Positions 51,918-61,957 of a stretch of 64,000 nt of DNA are shown piece by piece. The first letter of the stretch is position 1. Every line of letters starts with the position of its first letter. The notes below the pieces were generated by a model, which had not been told where the DNA came from, did not search any database, and worked only from the letters and a program-made list of their open reading frames with translations. Source of the DNA: Lachnospiraceae bacterium (GTDB lineage Bacteria > Bacillota > Clostridia > Lachnospirales > Lachnospiraceae). A program made the position numbers and the translations under genes. The stretch covers positions 38,314 to 102,313 of the forward strand of contig JAQVCW010000009.1 in assembly GCA_028689585.1 (NCBI GenBank). Direction: 5' to 3'.

Positions 51918-52913
51918 ATGGGATTTATTGACGTCATCAAAACAAAAGCAAAAGCAGATAAAAAGACAATTGTTCTGCCGGAGAGCGAAGACAGAAGAAC
52001 TTACGAGGCAGCAGCACAGATTTTAAAAGAAGATCTGGCAAATATTATTCTGGTAGGCAGTGAAGAAGCAGTAAAGAAAGGCAGCGAGGGCCTGGATATT
52101 TCAGAAGCTGTTGTTGTGGATCCGGCTACTTCAGATAAGACCGCTGCTTATATTGACAAATTAGTGGAATTAAGACAGAAAAAAGGCATGACACCCGAAC
52201 AGGCAAAAGAAATCATGCTGAATCAGTATTTATATTATGGTGTTATGATGGTTAAGATGGGAGACGCAGACGGTATGGTCAGCGGTGCATGCCACTCTAC
52301 CGCAGATACCTTAAGACCGTGTCTTCAGATCCTGAAAACAAAACCGGGCACCAAGCTGGTATCCGCATTCTTCCTGATGGAAGTACCAAACTGCGAATTC
52401 GGCGAGAACGGCACATTCGTATTTGCAGACTGCGGTCTGAACCAGAATCCGAATCCGGAAGAACTGGCAGCGATTGCAGCCTCTTCCGCAGAATCCTTCA
52501 AATCTCTGGTAGGTGCAGAACCGAAGGTTGCATTCCTTTCCCATTCATCCAAGGGCAGTGCAAAGCATGCGGATATTGATAAAGTAACTGCAGCAGTAGA
52601 GATTGCAAAGAATGAAAACCCGGATCTGATGCTGGACGGAGAACTGCAGCTTGATGCAGCCATCGTTCCGAGCGTAGGCGCTTCCAAAGCACCGAACAGC
52701 AAAGTGGCAGGTCATGCAAACGTTCTGATCTTCCCGGATCTGGATGCAGGCAATATCGGATACAAGCTGGTACAGAGACTGGCAAAAGCAGAAGCTTACG
52801 GCCCGGTTACCCAGGGTATCGCAGCACCGGTCAATGATCTGTCCCGCGGATGCTCTGCAGAAGACATCGTAGGCGTGGTAGCAATTACAGCCGTACAGTG
52901 CCAGCAGAAATAA
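51918..52913 (+). CDS. pta: Phosphate acetyltransferase
   Basis: A 331-residue short-type Pta, converting acetyl-CoA and phosphate to acetyl-phosphate. Typical segments are IVLPESEDRRTYEAAAQIL, YYGVMMVKMGDADGMVSGACHSTADTLRP, FLSHSSKGSAKH and LIFPDLDAGNIGYKLVQRLAKAEAYGPVTQG. GAAAGGAG precedes the ATG. With ackA it forms the acetate/ATP branch of fermentation. A hairpin sits between the genes, so expression of ackA could differ. Confidence 0.95.
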   Translation: MGFIDVIKTKAKADKKTIVLPESEDRRTYEAAAQILKEDLANIILVGSEEAVKKGSEGLDISEAVVVDPATSDKTAAYIDKLVELRQKKGMTPEQAKEIMLNQYLYYGVMMVKMGDADGMVSGACHSTADTLRPCLQILKTKPGTKLVSAFFLMEVPNCEFGENGTFVFADCGLNQNPNPEELAAIAASSAESFKSLVGAEPKVAFLSHSSKGSAKHADIDKVTAAVEIAKNENPDLMLDGELQLDAAIVPSVGASKAPNSKVAGHANVLIFPDLDAGNIGYKLVQRLAKAEAYGPVTQGIAAPVNDLSRGCSAEDIVGVVAITAVQCQQK

Positions 52914-52949
52914 ATCTGTTCTACATAGAGCAAAAAGAATAACCTTTCT

Positions 52950-52972
52950 AGGAAGCAGCTATGCTGCTTCCT
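52950..52972 (+). other. Hairpin between pta and ackA
   Basis: AGGAAGCAGC pairs perfectly with GCTGCTTCCT around TAT. Without a T-tract it may be a partial terminator or an mRNA-stability element. Confidence 0.55.
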
Positions 52973-53050
52973 GTCAGTTAGACATAAAATAAAACATCGG
53001 AAAACAAGCGCAACCTACAATAAGGAAACGTAACTTAGGAGGATATAAGA

Positions 53051-54247
53051 ATGAACGTATTAGTAATCAACTGCGGAAGCTCATCCCTGAAATTCCAACT
53101 GATCAATTCCGATACCGAGGCAGTGGCTGCAAAAGGACTCTGCGAACGTATCGGACTTGACGGAAGACTGGTTTATCAGCCGACCGGCGGAGAAAAAGAA
53201 GTGACCGAAGCTCCGATGCCTACTCATACAGAGGCGATCAAGATGGTTCTGGATGCCCTGGTAAATACCAAGACAGGTGTACTGAAGAGTCTGGAAGAAG
53301 TAGAAGCCATTGGCCATCGTGTACTGCACGGCGGATCTAAAATCACGGAATCCTGCATTATCAATGATGAAGTAATCTCCGTTATCGATGAGTGCTGTGA
53401 CCTTGGACCTCTGCATAATCCTGCAAACCTGATGGGTATCCGTGCCTGTATGGAGCTGATGCCGGGCAAGCCAAATGTAGCTGTATTCGATACTGCATTC
53501 CATCAGACCATGCCTGCAAAAGCATTTATGTATGCAATTCCGAGAAAATATTATGACAAATATGCTGTTCGTAAATACGGCTTCCACGGAACTTCACACA
53601 GCTTCGTATCCAAAGAGACCATCAAATTCCTTGGCCTGGATAAGAACAATTCAAAAGTAGTGGTATGTCATCTTGGAAATGGTGCATCCATCAGTGCAGT
53701 AGAGAATGGCAAATGTGTAGATACCTCCATGGGACTGACCCCTCTGGAAGGTCTGATCATGGGAACACGTTCCGGCGATCTGGATCCGGCTGTTCTGGAA
53801 TTTGTCTGCAAAAAAGAAAACATTGATGTGGCAGAGATGGTTCGTATTCTGAATAAAGAATCCGGTGTGATGGCATTATCCAATGGTCTTTCCAGTGACT
53901 TCCGTGACCTGGAAGAAGCGATGGATGCAGGCAACAAAGACGCTGCTCTGGCCATTGATGCATTCTGCTACCGCGTGGCAAAATACGTAGGTTCCTATGC
54001 AGCGGCGATGAACGGTGTGGATGCAATCACCTTCACCGGCGGTATCGGTGAAAATGCCGGTCTGGTCCGCGGCAAAGTGCTTTCTTATCTTGGATACCTC
54101 GGAATCAAGGTTGATGAAGAGATGAATAAAAAGCGCGGTGAGAACATGGTGCTCTCCACAGCAGACTCCAAAGTGAAGGTAGCAGTGATCCCGACCAACG
54201 AAGAACTGGCTATCTGCCGTGAGACAGCAGAGCTGGCTTCCAAGTAA
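53051..54247 (+). CDS. ackA: Acetate kinase
   Basis: A 398-residue ASKHA-fold kinase that makes acetate and ATP from acetyl-phosphate. Motifs: VINCGSSSLKFQL at the start, FDTAFHQTMP, RKYGFHGTSHSFVS, VCHLGNGASISAVENGKCVDTSMGLTPLEGLIMGTRSGDLDP, and FTGGIGENAGLVR near the end. AGGAGG precedes the ATG. It completes the acetate pathway with pta. Confidence 0.96.
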   Translation: MNVLVINCGSSSLKFQLINSDTEAVAAKGLCERIGLDGRLVYQPTGGEKEVTEAPMPTHTEAIKMVLDALVNTKTGVLKSLEEVEAIGHRVLHGGSKITESCIINDEVISVIDECCDLGPLHNPANLMGIRACMELMPGKPNVAVFDTAFHQTMPAKAFMYAIPRKYYDKYAVRKYGFHGTSHSFVSKETIKFLGLDKNNSKVVVCHLGNGASISAVENGKCVDTSMGLTPLEGLIMGTRSGDLDPAVLEFVCKKENIDVAEMVRILNKESGVMALSNGLSSDFRDLEEAMDAGNKDAALAIDAFCYRVAKYVGSYAAAMNGVDAITFTGGIGENAGLVRGKVLSYLGYLGIKVDEEMNKKRGENMVLSTADSKVKVAVIPTNEELAICRETAELASK

Positions 54248-54281
54248 AAACGGGCTGGCTGTCTCACAGCAGAGCCGGTTT
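54247..54281 (+). terminator. Imperfect hairpin after ackA
   Basis: AAAC-GGCT-type arms pair with AGCC-GGTTT (one mismatch), with inner GCTGT/ACAGC. It lacks a T-tract. Confidence 0.4.
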
Positions 54282-54320
54282 CAAGACAACAAAATTTGTC
54301 CTGATGTCAAGAAAATATAC

Positions 54321-54349
54321 TTGACAAATCATTTCAATATGCTTATAAT
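54321..54349 (+). promoter_or_regulatory. Promoter of the yceD-rpmF operon
   Basis: TTGACA-17-TATAAT, perfect consensus, 31 bases before the yceD start. Confidence 0.88.
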
Positions 54350-54380
54350 AAAATGCGTGTGTTAGGAGGAGTGTGCATTG

Positions 54381-54902
54381 ATGAACCTGACTGATGTCGT
54401 ATTAGAAGAGGGCAAGGTCATTCACCGCCAGGAAGATATAGCGATTACATCGTTTGATTTTCCTTTTGGCAGTTTCCCGATTACTAAAAAGCATCCTTTA
54501 ACTCTGACAATAGAGAACAAAGGAAAGAAAGTTCTGGGGATACAGGGCAGCATTACGCTGAATGTCATGATACCTTGTGCACGTTGTCTGGATGATGTTC
54601 CAACGAAGCTTGTGCTCGACTTTGAAAAAGAAGTTGATATGAAGCAGACAGAGGAAGAGCGTCTGGAAGCATTGGATGAAAGCGATTTTTTAAATGGATA
54701 TAACCTGGATGTGGATAAGCTTGTCTATGGTGAAGCACTGACAAACTGGCCGTCCCGTGTCCTCTGCAAAGAGGACTGCAAAGGGCTGTGCAAGGTTTGC
54801 GGTCAAAATTTAAACCGTGGGACTTGCGACTGTGATAGCACAGATTTAGATCCAAGAATGGCAAAAATCCGTGATATCTTTAGCAATTTTAAGGAGGTGT
54901 AA
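54381..54902 (+). CDS. YceD/DUF177 family protein
   Basis: A 173-residue protein with the DUF177 arrangement: PITKKHPLTLTIENKGKKVLGIQGSITLNVMIPCARCLDD in the middle and a C-terminal Cys cluster LCKEDCKGLCKVCGQNLNRGTCDC. It almost always lies before rpmF, as here (3-base gap), and is thought to take part in rRNA or ribosome maturation. AGGAGG precedes ATG 54381 (TTG 54378 is adjacent). Confidence 0.88.
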   Translation: MNLTDVVLEEGKVIHRQEDIAITSFDFPFGSFPITKKHPLTLTIENKGKKVLGIQGSITLNVMIPCARCLDDVPTKLVLDFEKEVDMKQTEEERLEALDESDFLNGYNLDVDKLVYGEALTNWPSRVLCKEDCKGLCKVCGQNLNRGTCDCDSTDLDPRMAKIRDIFSNFKEV

Positions 54903-54905
54903 ACC

Positions 54906-55088
54906 ATGTCAATCTGTCCAAAAAACAAACATTCTAAAGCCAGAAGAGACAGCAAAAGAGCAAACTGGAAAATGTCTGCTCCTAATCTGGTAAAATGTAG
55001 TAAATGCGGCGCATTAATGATGCCGCACAGAGTCTGCAAAGCTTGCGGAACTTATAACAAAAAAGAAATCATTGCTATGGGTGAGTAA
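54906..55088 (+). CDS. rpmF: Ribosomal protein bL32
   Basis: A 60-residue 50S subunit protein. It begins SICPKNKHSKARRDSKRANW and has a zinc ribbon CSKCGALMMPHRVCKACGTY (the C+ form). AAGGAGG at the end of yceD serves as its ribosome-binding site. A terminator follows. Confidence 0.95.
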   Translation: MSICPKNKHSKARRDSKRANWKMSAPNLVKCSKCGALMMPHRVCKACGTYNKKEIIAMGE

Positions 55089-55102
55089 TCAACAAATGCA
55101 GT

Positions 55103-55139
55103 AAAAAAGACTTCCGCGGTTTCGTGGGAGTCTTTTTTT
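55103..55139 (+). terminator. Terminator after rpmF
   Basis: AAAAAAGACT pairs with AGTCTTTTTT; the T-tract is long. Confidence 0.9.
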
Positions 55140-55258
55140 AACACAAATTTTTTCTATACTGATAAAACAGGCATCATAATGGCAGGTTATTTCATTTTAA
55201 TATTGCTTTTTAGGATGATGTTTAGTATATTATGTAATAGATGTTAGGAGGTAGGGCA

Positions 55259-56275
55259 ATGAGCGGACAGATACGAGTGGCTGTCGATGCCATGGGCGGT
55301 GACAATGCACCCGGAGAGGTTGTAAAGGGTGCGGTCCAGGCGGTGAACAGCCGGAATGACATTCAGGTAGTCCTGATCGGCATGAAAGAACTGGTAGAGA
55401 AGGAACTGAACAAGTATACTTATGCCAAAGAACAGATAGAAGTGGTACATGCTTCAGAAGTGATAGAGACGGCAGAACCTCCGGTGGCCGCAATACGGGG
55501 CAAAAAAGATTCATCCATCGTAGTGGGGATGAATATGATTAAGCATCAGGAAGCAGATGCATTTGTATCGGCGGGCAGCTCCGGAGCGATACTGGTAGGC
55601 GGGCAGATTATTGTCGGCCGTATCAGAGGCATTGAGAGACCGCCATTAGCCTCCCTGATTCCCACGGAGAAAGGAGTCAGCCTGCTTCTGGACTGCGGCG
55701 CCAATGTGGATGCCAGAGCCTCACATCTGGTACAGTTCGCGCGGATGGGTTCCATTTATATAGAAGGAGCTCTTGGAATCCAGAATCCCAGGGTGGGGAT
55801 CGTGAATGTGGGCGCAGAAGAGGAAAAAGGAAATGCACTGGTAAAGGAGACCTTTCCGATGCTGAAGGACTGCCCGGATCTGAACTTTATCGGAAGCGTA
55901 GAAGCCAGAGACATTCCCTCCGGTGCCTGCGATGTAATTGTCTGTGAGGCATTTACCGGAAACGTAATCCTGAAGCTGTACGAGGGGACTGCGGCAACCC
56001 TGATCCGCGTCATCAAGAAGGGGATGATGACCAGTCTGAGAAGCAAGATCGGTGCACTGCTGATCAAACCTTCCCTGAAGGCCACTCTTAAGGACTTTGA
56101 TGCGACGAAATACGGCGGCGCACCGCTGCTGGGATTAAAGGGACTGGTAGTAAAGACACATGGAAGTTCCAAGGCACAGGAAATAGAAAATTCCATTATC
56201 CAATGTGTATTATTTAAAGAACAGAGGATTAATGAGAAAATAAAAGAGCAGATTGCTGCTGAAAATGAAAAATAA
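55259..56275 (+). CDS. plsX: Phosphate acyltransferase PlsX
   Basis: A 338-residue enzyme that makes acyl-phosphate from acyl-ACP for phospholipid synthesis. Motifs: [43 protein letters not shown]-like [12 protein letters not shown], and [31 protein letters not shown] precedes ATG 55259; the six upstream codons are outside. acpP follows after 13 bases, then rnc and smc, the usual Firmicutes order. Confidence 0.95.
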   Translation: MSGQIRVAVDAMGGDNAPGEVVKGAVQAVNSRNDIQVVLIGMKELVEKELNKYTYAKEQIEVVHASEVIETAEPPVAAIRGKKDSSIVVGMNMIKHQEADAFVSAGSSGAILVGGQIIVGRIRGIERPPLASLIPTEKGVSLLLDCGANVDARASHLVQFARMGSIYIEGALGIQNPRVGIVNVGAEEEKGNALVKETFPMLKDCPDLNFIGSVEARDIPSGACDVIVCEAFTGNVILKLYEGTAATLIRVIKKGMMTSLRSKIGALLIKPSLKATLKDFDATKYGGAPLLGLKGLVVKTHGSSKAQEIENSIIQCVLFKEQRINEKIKEQIAAENEK

Positions 56276-56288
56276 GGAGAGGAATAGT

Positions 56289-56519
56289 ATGGAATTTGAA
56301 AAATTACAACAGATTATTGCGGAGGTCCTCAATGTAGATGCGGACGAGATCACACCGGAGACTACATTTGTAGATGATCTTGGAGCAGACTCTTTGGACG
56401 TATTTCAAATTATCATGGGAATCGAAGAAGAATTTGACATCGAGATTCCAAACGAAGAGGCAGAAAAGATAGTATCGGTAGGAGATGCAGTGGAACAGAT
56501 AAAAAATGCAATAGGTTGA
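56289..56519 (+). CDS. acpP: Acyl carrier protein
   Basis: A 76-residue acidic four-helix protein. Ser35 in [11 protein letters not shown] takes the phosphopantetheine arm; [10 protein letters not shown] and the [16 protein letters not shown] segment are typical. AAGGAG precedes ATG 56289. It carries acyl chains for fatty-acid synthesis and works with PlsX upstream. Confidence 0.95.
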   Translation: MEFEKLQQIIAEVLNVDADEITPETTFVDDLGADSLDVFQIIMGIEEEFDIEIPNEEAEKIVSVGDAVEQIKNAIG

Positions 56520-56605
56520 TAGCAAAGGGGCTGTTGTATTGTGCGACAGTCCCTGCTTTTATATTGCATCAATACATTTTCTTGTTACATTTCAGGAGGA
56601 AAGAT

Positions 56606-57310
56606 ATGTTATATCATAAACTGGAAACATTGCAGAAAAAAATCGGATATCATTTTCATGATTTTTCGCTGCTGATACAGGCGATGAGCCACAGTTCCTA
56701 TGCCAATGAACACCGCAGCGAGGGACTGAAGGATAATGAAAGGCTGGAATTTTTAGGAGATGCGGTCCTGGAAGTGACCAGCAGTGAATTTTTGTTCCGG
56801 GAATATCCCAATATGCCGGAAGGGGATCTGACCAAGCTGAGGGCCAGCATCGTCTGTGAACCCACACTGGCCCTGTGCGCCAGAGAATTTGGTCTTCCGG
56901 AGTATCTTCTGCTGGGAAAAGGCGAGGAGCATACCGGCGGCAGGGGACGTAACTCCATTGTATCGGATGCCCTGGAAGCGCTGATCGGTGCAATCTATCT
57001 GGATGGTGGTTTTGCTAGTGCAAAAGAGTTTATCATTCAATTTATCATGACAGATATTGAACATAAAAAACTCTTTTATGATAGCAAGACAATCCTGCAG
57101 GAGATTGTGCAGAGAGATTTCAAAGATGAAGAAGTAGTCTATGAGCTGATGAAGGAGGAAGGGCCGGATCACGCCAAGAAATTTGTGGTAGAGGTGAAGC
57201 TGGGGCCTGTGACAGCGGGTACCGGAGTGGGCAGTACCAAGAAGGCGGCAGAACAGGAGGCTGCCTATCGTGCCATTATTGAACTGAAAGGAAAAAATGC
57301 ATGTATTTAA
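56606..57310 (+). CDS. rnc: Ribonuclease III
   Basis: A 234-residue double-strand-specific endoribonuclease. The RNase III signature NERLEFLGDAVLEV holds catalytic Glu/Asp, with a second site in SDALEALIGAIYLDGG. A dsRNA-binding domain follows (about 160-232, ILQEIVQRDF, GVGSTKKAAEQEAAYRAI). AGGAGG precedes ATG 56606. smc starts inside its last codons. Confidence 0.95.
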   Translation: MLYHKLETLQKKIGYHFHDFSLLIQAMSHSSYANEHRSEGLKDNERLEFLGDAVLEVTSSEFLFREYPNMPEGDLTKLRASIVCEPTLALCAREFGLPEYLLLGKGEEHTGGRGRNSIVSDALEALIGAIYLDGGFASAKEFIIQFIMTDIEHKKLFYDSKTILQEIVQRDFKDEEVVYELMKEEGPDHAKKFVVEVKLGPVTAGTGVGSTKKAAEQEAAYRAIIELKGKNACI

Positions 57311-60300
57311 AAAGCATTGAGGTGCAGGGATTTAAGTCCTTTGCAAATAAGATAGTATTCCAGTTCCATAACGGGATTACCGGCATTGTAGGGCCCAATG
57401 GCAGCGGCAAGAGCAACGTGGCGGATGCGGTGCGGTGGGTGCTGGGAGAGCAGCGGGTGAAGCAGCTTCGGGGCGGAACGATGCAGGATATCATTTTTGC
57501 CGGCAGTGAGAACCGGAAACCTCTGGGATATGCCTATGTGGCAATCACATTGGATAATGCGGATCACCGGCTTCCTGTTTCCTACGATGAAGTGACTGTA
57601 GCCAGACGGCTGTACCGTTCCGGCGAGAGTGAATATATGCTCAATGGCGTCCAGTGTCGGCTGAAAGATGTCAATGAGCTGTTTTATGATACCGGTATCG
57701 GAAAAGAGGGCTACTCCATCATCGGACAGGGACAGATTGAAAAGATCCTGAATGGCAAGCCGGAAGAAAAACGGGAGCTGTTTGACGAGGCGGCAGGCAT
57801 TGTGAAATACAAGCGGCGAAAAGCCACTGCCCAGAAAAAACTGGAGGATGAACAGCAGAATCTGATCCGTGTCAATGATATTTTATCCGAGCTGACCAGA
57901 CAGATCGGCCCGTTGTCCCGTCAGGCGGAAACAGCCAGAGTTTATCTGAAAAAAAGAGAAGAATTAAAAGCATTCGATGTGAACATGTTTCTTTTGGATA
58001 TTCAGCGGATCAAAGAGTCTCTGAATGAGACACAGCAGAAGTTTCAGACGGCCAACGGGGATCTGGAGCAGACACGCCAGTCCTACGAGCAGACGCGCCA
58101 GGAATACGAAGTCCTGGAGGCAGAGCTGGAGCAGATTGAAGATCGATTGAAGGAAGAACAGGAGAACATTACCCAGACTCGTCTGCGCAGGCAGCAGTTG
58201 GAGAATCAGATCGCACTTCTGCAGGAGCAGATCAAGACAGATCAGCTCAGCGATGAGCATCTCCAGAGCAGAATACAGGTGCTGGAAAAGGAAATCTCCG
58301 ATAAGAAGACCAATGGCCTTCAGATGAAGCAGGAGCAGGAGCTGCTGCTGAAGCAGGCGGATGTGGTGCGGGCTAAAAACCAGACCGCGCAGGAAGGTTA
58401 TCAGCAGTTTTTGAATCAGATCGATCAGCTCAGTGAAGAGATCGAGGGAGGCAAAAGCGAGATTATCCGTCTTCTGAACAGCCGGGGTTCCATCAAGGGA
58501 AAGCTGCAGCGCTACGATACGATGATCGAGCAGATCGATATCCGCAGAGCCCAGTTGAATCAGCAGGTGATCAAGCTGAAGAGCGAAGAAAGTGACCAGA
58601 ATGAGGTTCTGACTTCGCTGCAGCAGGAGTATGATAAAGTAACGGCACAGATCGAAGCGCTCAATCAGAAAAATGAAGTGATTGATGCCAATCTGGGAGA
58701 GGTACAGGAAAAGCTGACTGCTCAGAATCAGCAGATGGAGCAGGATCAGACGGAATACCATCGACAGGCTTCCCGTCTGGAGTCCCTGAAAAATATTACC
58801 GAGCGCTACGATGGATATGGAAACAGCATCCGCCGGGTAATGGAGCAGAAAAGCAGGGAAAAGGGGCTTCACGGCGTAGTGGCGGATCTGATCAAGACAG
58901 AGAAAAAATATGAGATCGCAGTAGAGACTGCCCTGGGCGGAAGCATTCAGAATATTGTAACAGAGGATGAGGCAACGGCAAAACGGATGATCGAATATCT
59001 GAAGCGCAACAAATTCGGACGTGCCACCTTTCTTCCTCTGACCGCCATGAAAAATAAAGGCGGTTTTAACCAGCAGGGGGTATTGAAAGAGGCCGGTGTC
59101 ATCGGCCTGGCCAGTACACTGGTCACGGCAGAGGAAAAGTACGTCAGTCTGGTGGAATATCTGCTGGGCAGGACGGTGGTCATGGACCAGATTGATCATG
59201 CCATTGCTCTGGCGAAAAAATACCGTTATTCACTGCGTATCGTGACGCTGGAGGGCGAATCCTTGAGCCCCGGCGGATCCATGACCGGTGGTGCGTTCAA
59301 GAACAGCAGCAACCTGCTGGGACGCCGCAGGGAAATAGAAGAACTGCAGGAACAGGTGGCGGTACGGAAACAAAATCTGGAAGAGCTGCAAAGCTCCATC
59401 GACCGCTGCAGGGCAGAACGTAACCGGCTTCGGGACCGGCTTGTGGAGCTGAAGGAAGATTTTCAGAAGCAGTATATTCAGCAGAACACAGCAGCCCTTC
59501 GGCTGAAAGAAACCAGTGGAAAGAAGGATCAGACCGTCAGCGGCTACCAGCAGATCAAAAAAGAAAATGCACAGTTGGAGCAGCAGCTTCAGGAGATCAG
59601 GGAGGGCGGTCAGAAGATACAGCAGGAGCTGGACGAATCGATTGCCAGAGAAAAAGAACTGGAAGCGTGTGTTCTGGAAAAGCAGAATACGCTGGAAGAG
59701 ATACGGGAGCAGGAGAAAATCTCCAGTCAGCATATGGAGGAGGTTCACCTGGAACTGGCTTCCCTGGAGCAGAAAGAGAATTTCATTGTGCAGAATCAAA
59801 ACCGTCTGAAGGGTGAGATAAGGACGCTGGAAGAAGAACTGGAGAACACCAGAGCAGGGCTGGGAGACGCCTGCGCACAGGTGGAACAGAAACGCAACAA
59901 TATTTCCGAAATCGAAAAGACCATCGCTGCCGCGGCCCAGTGGGAAGAGAAAACCAGACAGGAAGAAGAGAAACTGCGCACCCGGAAAGAAGAGAAAAAC
60001 AAAATCCATAAATCCTTCTTTTCGAAACGCGAAGAATTGTCTGAGCGGATCTCTCTGCTGGATAAGGAGTGCTTCCGTTTGAACAGCCAGATGGAGAAGA
60101 TGGAAGAGACCAAGGACAGTCAGATCAGTTACATGTGGGATGAATACGAACTGACTTACACCATGGCGCTGGAGCTGAAACGGGAAGATCTGGGATCTCC
60201 GGCACAGATCAGGAAAAACATCAGCGCCTTGAAAAATGAGATCCGCGGACTGGGCAACGTCAATGTAAACGCCATAGAGGATTACAAAGAACTGTCAGAA

Positions 60301-60861
60301 CGTCACAGCTTCCTTTCCGCGCAGCATGAGGATCTGATCAAGGCAGAAGAAGCCCTGGGAAAGATCATTCAGGAGCTGGATGAGGGGATGCGGACTCAGT
60401 TCCGCGAACAGTTCGCCCGGATCCAGGAGGAGTTTGACAAGGCATTTAAACAGTTGTTTGGCGGAGGAAAAGGGACGCTGGAGCTGGTGGAAGAGGAAGA
60501 TATCCTGGAAGCCGGCATACGGATCATTGCTCAGCCGCCGGGCAAAAAGCTTCAGAATATGATGCAGCTTTCCGGCGGAGAAAAATCCCTCACAGCGATT
60601 GCACTGCTGTTTGCGATTCAGAACCTGAAGCCTTCTCCCTTCTGCCTTTTGGATGAGATCGAGGCTGCACTGGATGAGAGCAATGTGGAGCGGTATGCAG
60701 GTTATCTTCATAAGTTGACAAAACATACACAATTTATTATTATTACACATAGAAGAGGTACGATGGCGGCAGCGGACCGTCTGTATGGTATTACCATGCA
60801 GGAAAAAGGCGTGTCAGCGCTGGTATCCGTTAATCTGATAGAAGAAGAACTGGATAAATAA
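57301..60861 (+). CDS. smc: Chromosome segregation protein SMC
   Basis: An 1186-residue condensin ATPase. Walker A is GPNGSGKSNVADAVRW. Coiled-coil arms cover about 170-500 and 680-1010, with the hinge about 515-640 (GVVADLIKTEKKYEIAVETALGG). The C-terminal head has LSGGEKSLTAIALLFAI and Walker B FCLLDEIEAALDESNV. It overlaps rnc by 10 bases. It compacts and segregates the chromosome with ScpA/ScpB, which are not here. Confidence 0.96.
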   Translation: MYLKSIEVQGFKSFANKIVFQFHNGITGIVGPNGSGKSNVADAVRWVLGEQRVKQLRGGTMQDIIFAGSENRKPLGYAYVAITLDNADHRLPVSYDEVTVARRLYRSGESEYMLNGVQCRLKDVNELFYDTGIGKEGYSIIGQGQIEKILNGKPEEKRELFDEAAGIVKYKRRKATAQKKLEDEQQNLIRVNDILSELTRQIGPLSRQAETARVYLKKREELKAFDVNMFLLDIQRIKESLNETQQKFQTANGDLEQTRQSYEQTRQEYEVLEAELEQIEDRLKEEQENITQTRLRRQQLENQIALLQEQIKTDQLSDEHLQSRIQVLEKEISDKKTNGLQMKQEQELLLKQADVVRAKNQTAQEGYQQFLNQIDQLSEEIEGGKSEIIRLLNSRGSIKGKLQRYDTMIEQIDIRRAQLNQQVIKLKSEESDQNEVLTSLQQEYDKVTAQIEALNQKNEVIDANLGEVQEKLTAQNQQMEQDQTEYHRQASRLESLKNITERYDGYGNSIRRVMEQKSREKGLHGVVADLIKTEKKYEIAVETALGGSIQNIVTEDEATAKRMIEYLKRNKFGRATFLPLTAMKNKGGFNQQGVLKEAGVIGLASTLVTAEEKYVSLVEYLLGRTVVMDQIDHAIALAKKYRYSLRIVTLEGESLSPGGSMTGGAFKNSSNLLGRRREIEELQEQVAVRKQNLEELQSSIDRCRAERNRLRDRLVELKEDFQKQYIQQNTAALRLKETSGKKDQTVSGYQQIKKENAQLEQQLQEIREGGQKIQQELDESIAREKELEACVLEKQNTLEEIREQEKISSQHMEEVHLELASLEQKENFIVQNQNRLKGEIRTLEEELENTRAGLGDACAQVEQKRNNISEIEKTIAAAAQWEEKTRQEEEKLRTRKEEKNKIHKSFFSKREELSERISLLDKECFRLNSQMEKMEETKDSQISYMWDEYELTYTMALELKREDLGSPAQIRKNISALKNEIRGLGNVNVNAIEDYKELSERHSFLSAQHEDLIKAEEALGKIIQELDEGMRTQFREQFARIQEEFDKAFKQLFGGGKGTLELVEEEDILEAGIRIIAQPPGKKLQNMMQLSGGEKSLTAIALLFAIQNLKPSPFCLLDEIEAALDESNVERYAGYLHKLTKHTQFIIITHRRGTMAAADRLYGITMQEKGVSALVSVNLIEEELDK

Positions 60862-60864
60862 TTG

Positions 60865-60941
60865 TGTTAAGTTTTCGCAGAAAACTTAACATGCAGCGTC
60901 AGCCCATTTGCCGAAGGCAAATTTAGGATGGGCTGATGTTC
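60865..60941 (+). repeat. Two-hairpin intergenic element, copy 2
   Basis: Hairpin 1: TGTTAAGTTTTC/GAAAACTTAACA with loop GCA. Hairpin 2: TCAGCCCAT/ATGGGCTGA enclosing TTGCC-GAA-GGCAA. It begins 3 bases after the smc stop and precedes ftsY by 33 bases. It corresponds to copy 1 at 42025-42101. Confidence 0.85.
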
Positions 60942-60974
60942 GATAGCTTGTGTTAGTGGATAGGAGAGCGGAAT

Positions 60975-61913
60975 ATGGAAGAGAAAAAAGGCTTTTTCAA
61001 ACGTCTGGTTGCTGGATTAACCAAAACAAGAGACAACATTGTCTCCGGCATTGATTCCATTTTCAGTGGGTTTTCCAGTATAGATGACGATTTCTATGAA
61101 GAAATAGAAGAAATTCTGGTGATGGGGGACATTGGCATCAATGCGACCACCTCTATTATTGAAGGTTTAAAGAAGAAGGTAAAGGAACAGAATATCAAAG
61201 ATCCTTCGGAATGCAAAAAGCTGCTGATACAGAGCATCAAGGATGAGATGAATGTGGGTGAGACCGCATACAAATTTGAGACCTGTAAATCCGTGGTTCT
61301 GGTCATCGGAGTCAACGGGGTGGGCAAGACCACCAGCGTGGGCAAAATGGCCGGTAAATTAAAGGATCAGGGCAGGAAAGTGATTCTGGCGGCGGCGGAT
61401 ACCTTCCGTGCTGCAGCCGGAGAACAACTGGCAGAATGGGCAAAACGGGCGAATGTGGAGATGATCGGCGGGCAGGAGGGATCTGATCCGGGCTCTGTAG
61501 TATATGATGCCATCGCTGCAGCAAAGGCCAGGAACGCGGATGTACTTCTCTGCGATACGGCAGGCAGACTTCATAATAAGAAGAATCTCATGAACGAGCT
61601 GGGGAAAATCAACCGGATCATCGACCGGGAATATCCGGATGCTTACAAAGAAACACTGGTAGTTCTGGATGGAACCACAGGCCAGAATGCATTGGCGCAG
61701 GCCAGGGAATTTGAAGAGGTGACCAAGATTACCGGCATTATACTCACCAAGCTGGACGGAACGGCTAAGGGCGGTATTGCTGTGGCGATACATTCCGAAC
61801 TGGGGATTCCGGTAAAATATATCGGAGTAGGCGAGAGCATCGATGATCTGCAGAAATTTGATGCGGATGAATTTGTAAATGCATTGTTTGATGTGCCAAA
61901 GCCCGTACAATAA
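60975..61913 (+). CDS. ftsY: Signal recognition particle receptor FtsY
   Basis: A 312-residue SRP GTPase. The N domain is 1-95; the G domain has [40 protein letters not shown] and [13 protein letters not shown]. The acidic A domain of E. coli is absent, as usual in Firmicutes. It docks the SRP-ribosome complex on the membrane. GGAGAG precedes the ATG. Confidence 0.96.
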   Translation: MEEKKGFFKRLVAGLTKTRDNIVSGIDSIFSGFSSIDDDFYEEIEEILVMGDIGINATTSIIEGLKKKVKEQNIKDPSECKKLLIQSIKDEMNVGETAYKFETCKSVVLVIGVNGVGKTTSVGKMAGKLKDQGRKVILAAADTFRAAAGEQLAEWAKRANVEMIGGQEGSDPGSVVYDAIAAAKARNADVLLCDTAGRLHNKKNLMNELGKINRIIDREYPDAYKETLVVLDGTTGQNALAQAREFEEVTKITGIILTKLDGTAKGGIAVAIHSELGIPVKYIGVGESIDDLQKFDADEFVNALFDVPKPVQ

Positions 61914-61957
61914 GGCTTGTGCAGAAAAATATAATATAGGATGGAGAGACATAGGAT

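Noticed and set aside
57964-59199. Minus-strand frame of 411 codons inside smc
   Set aside because: Leu-rich shadow of the coiled-coil coding sequence (CAG/CTG codons).
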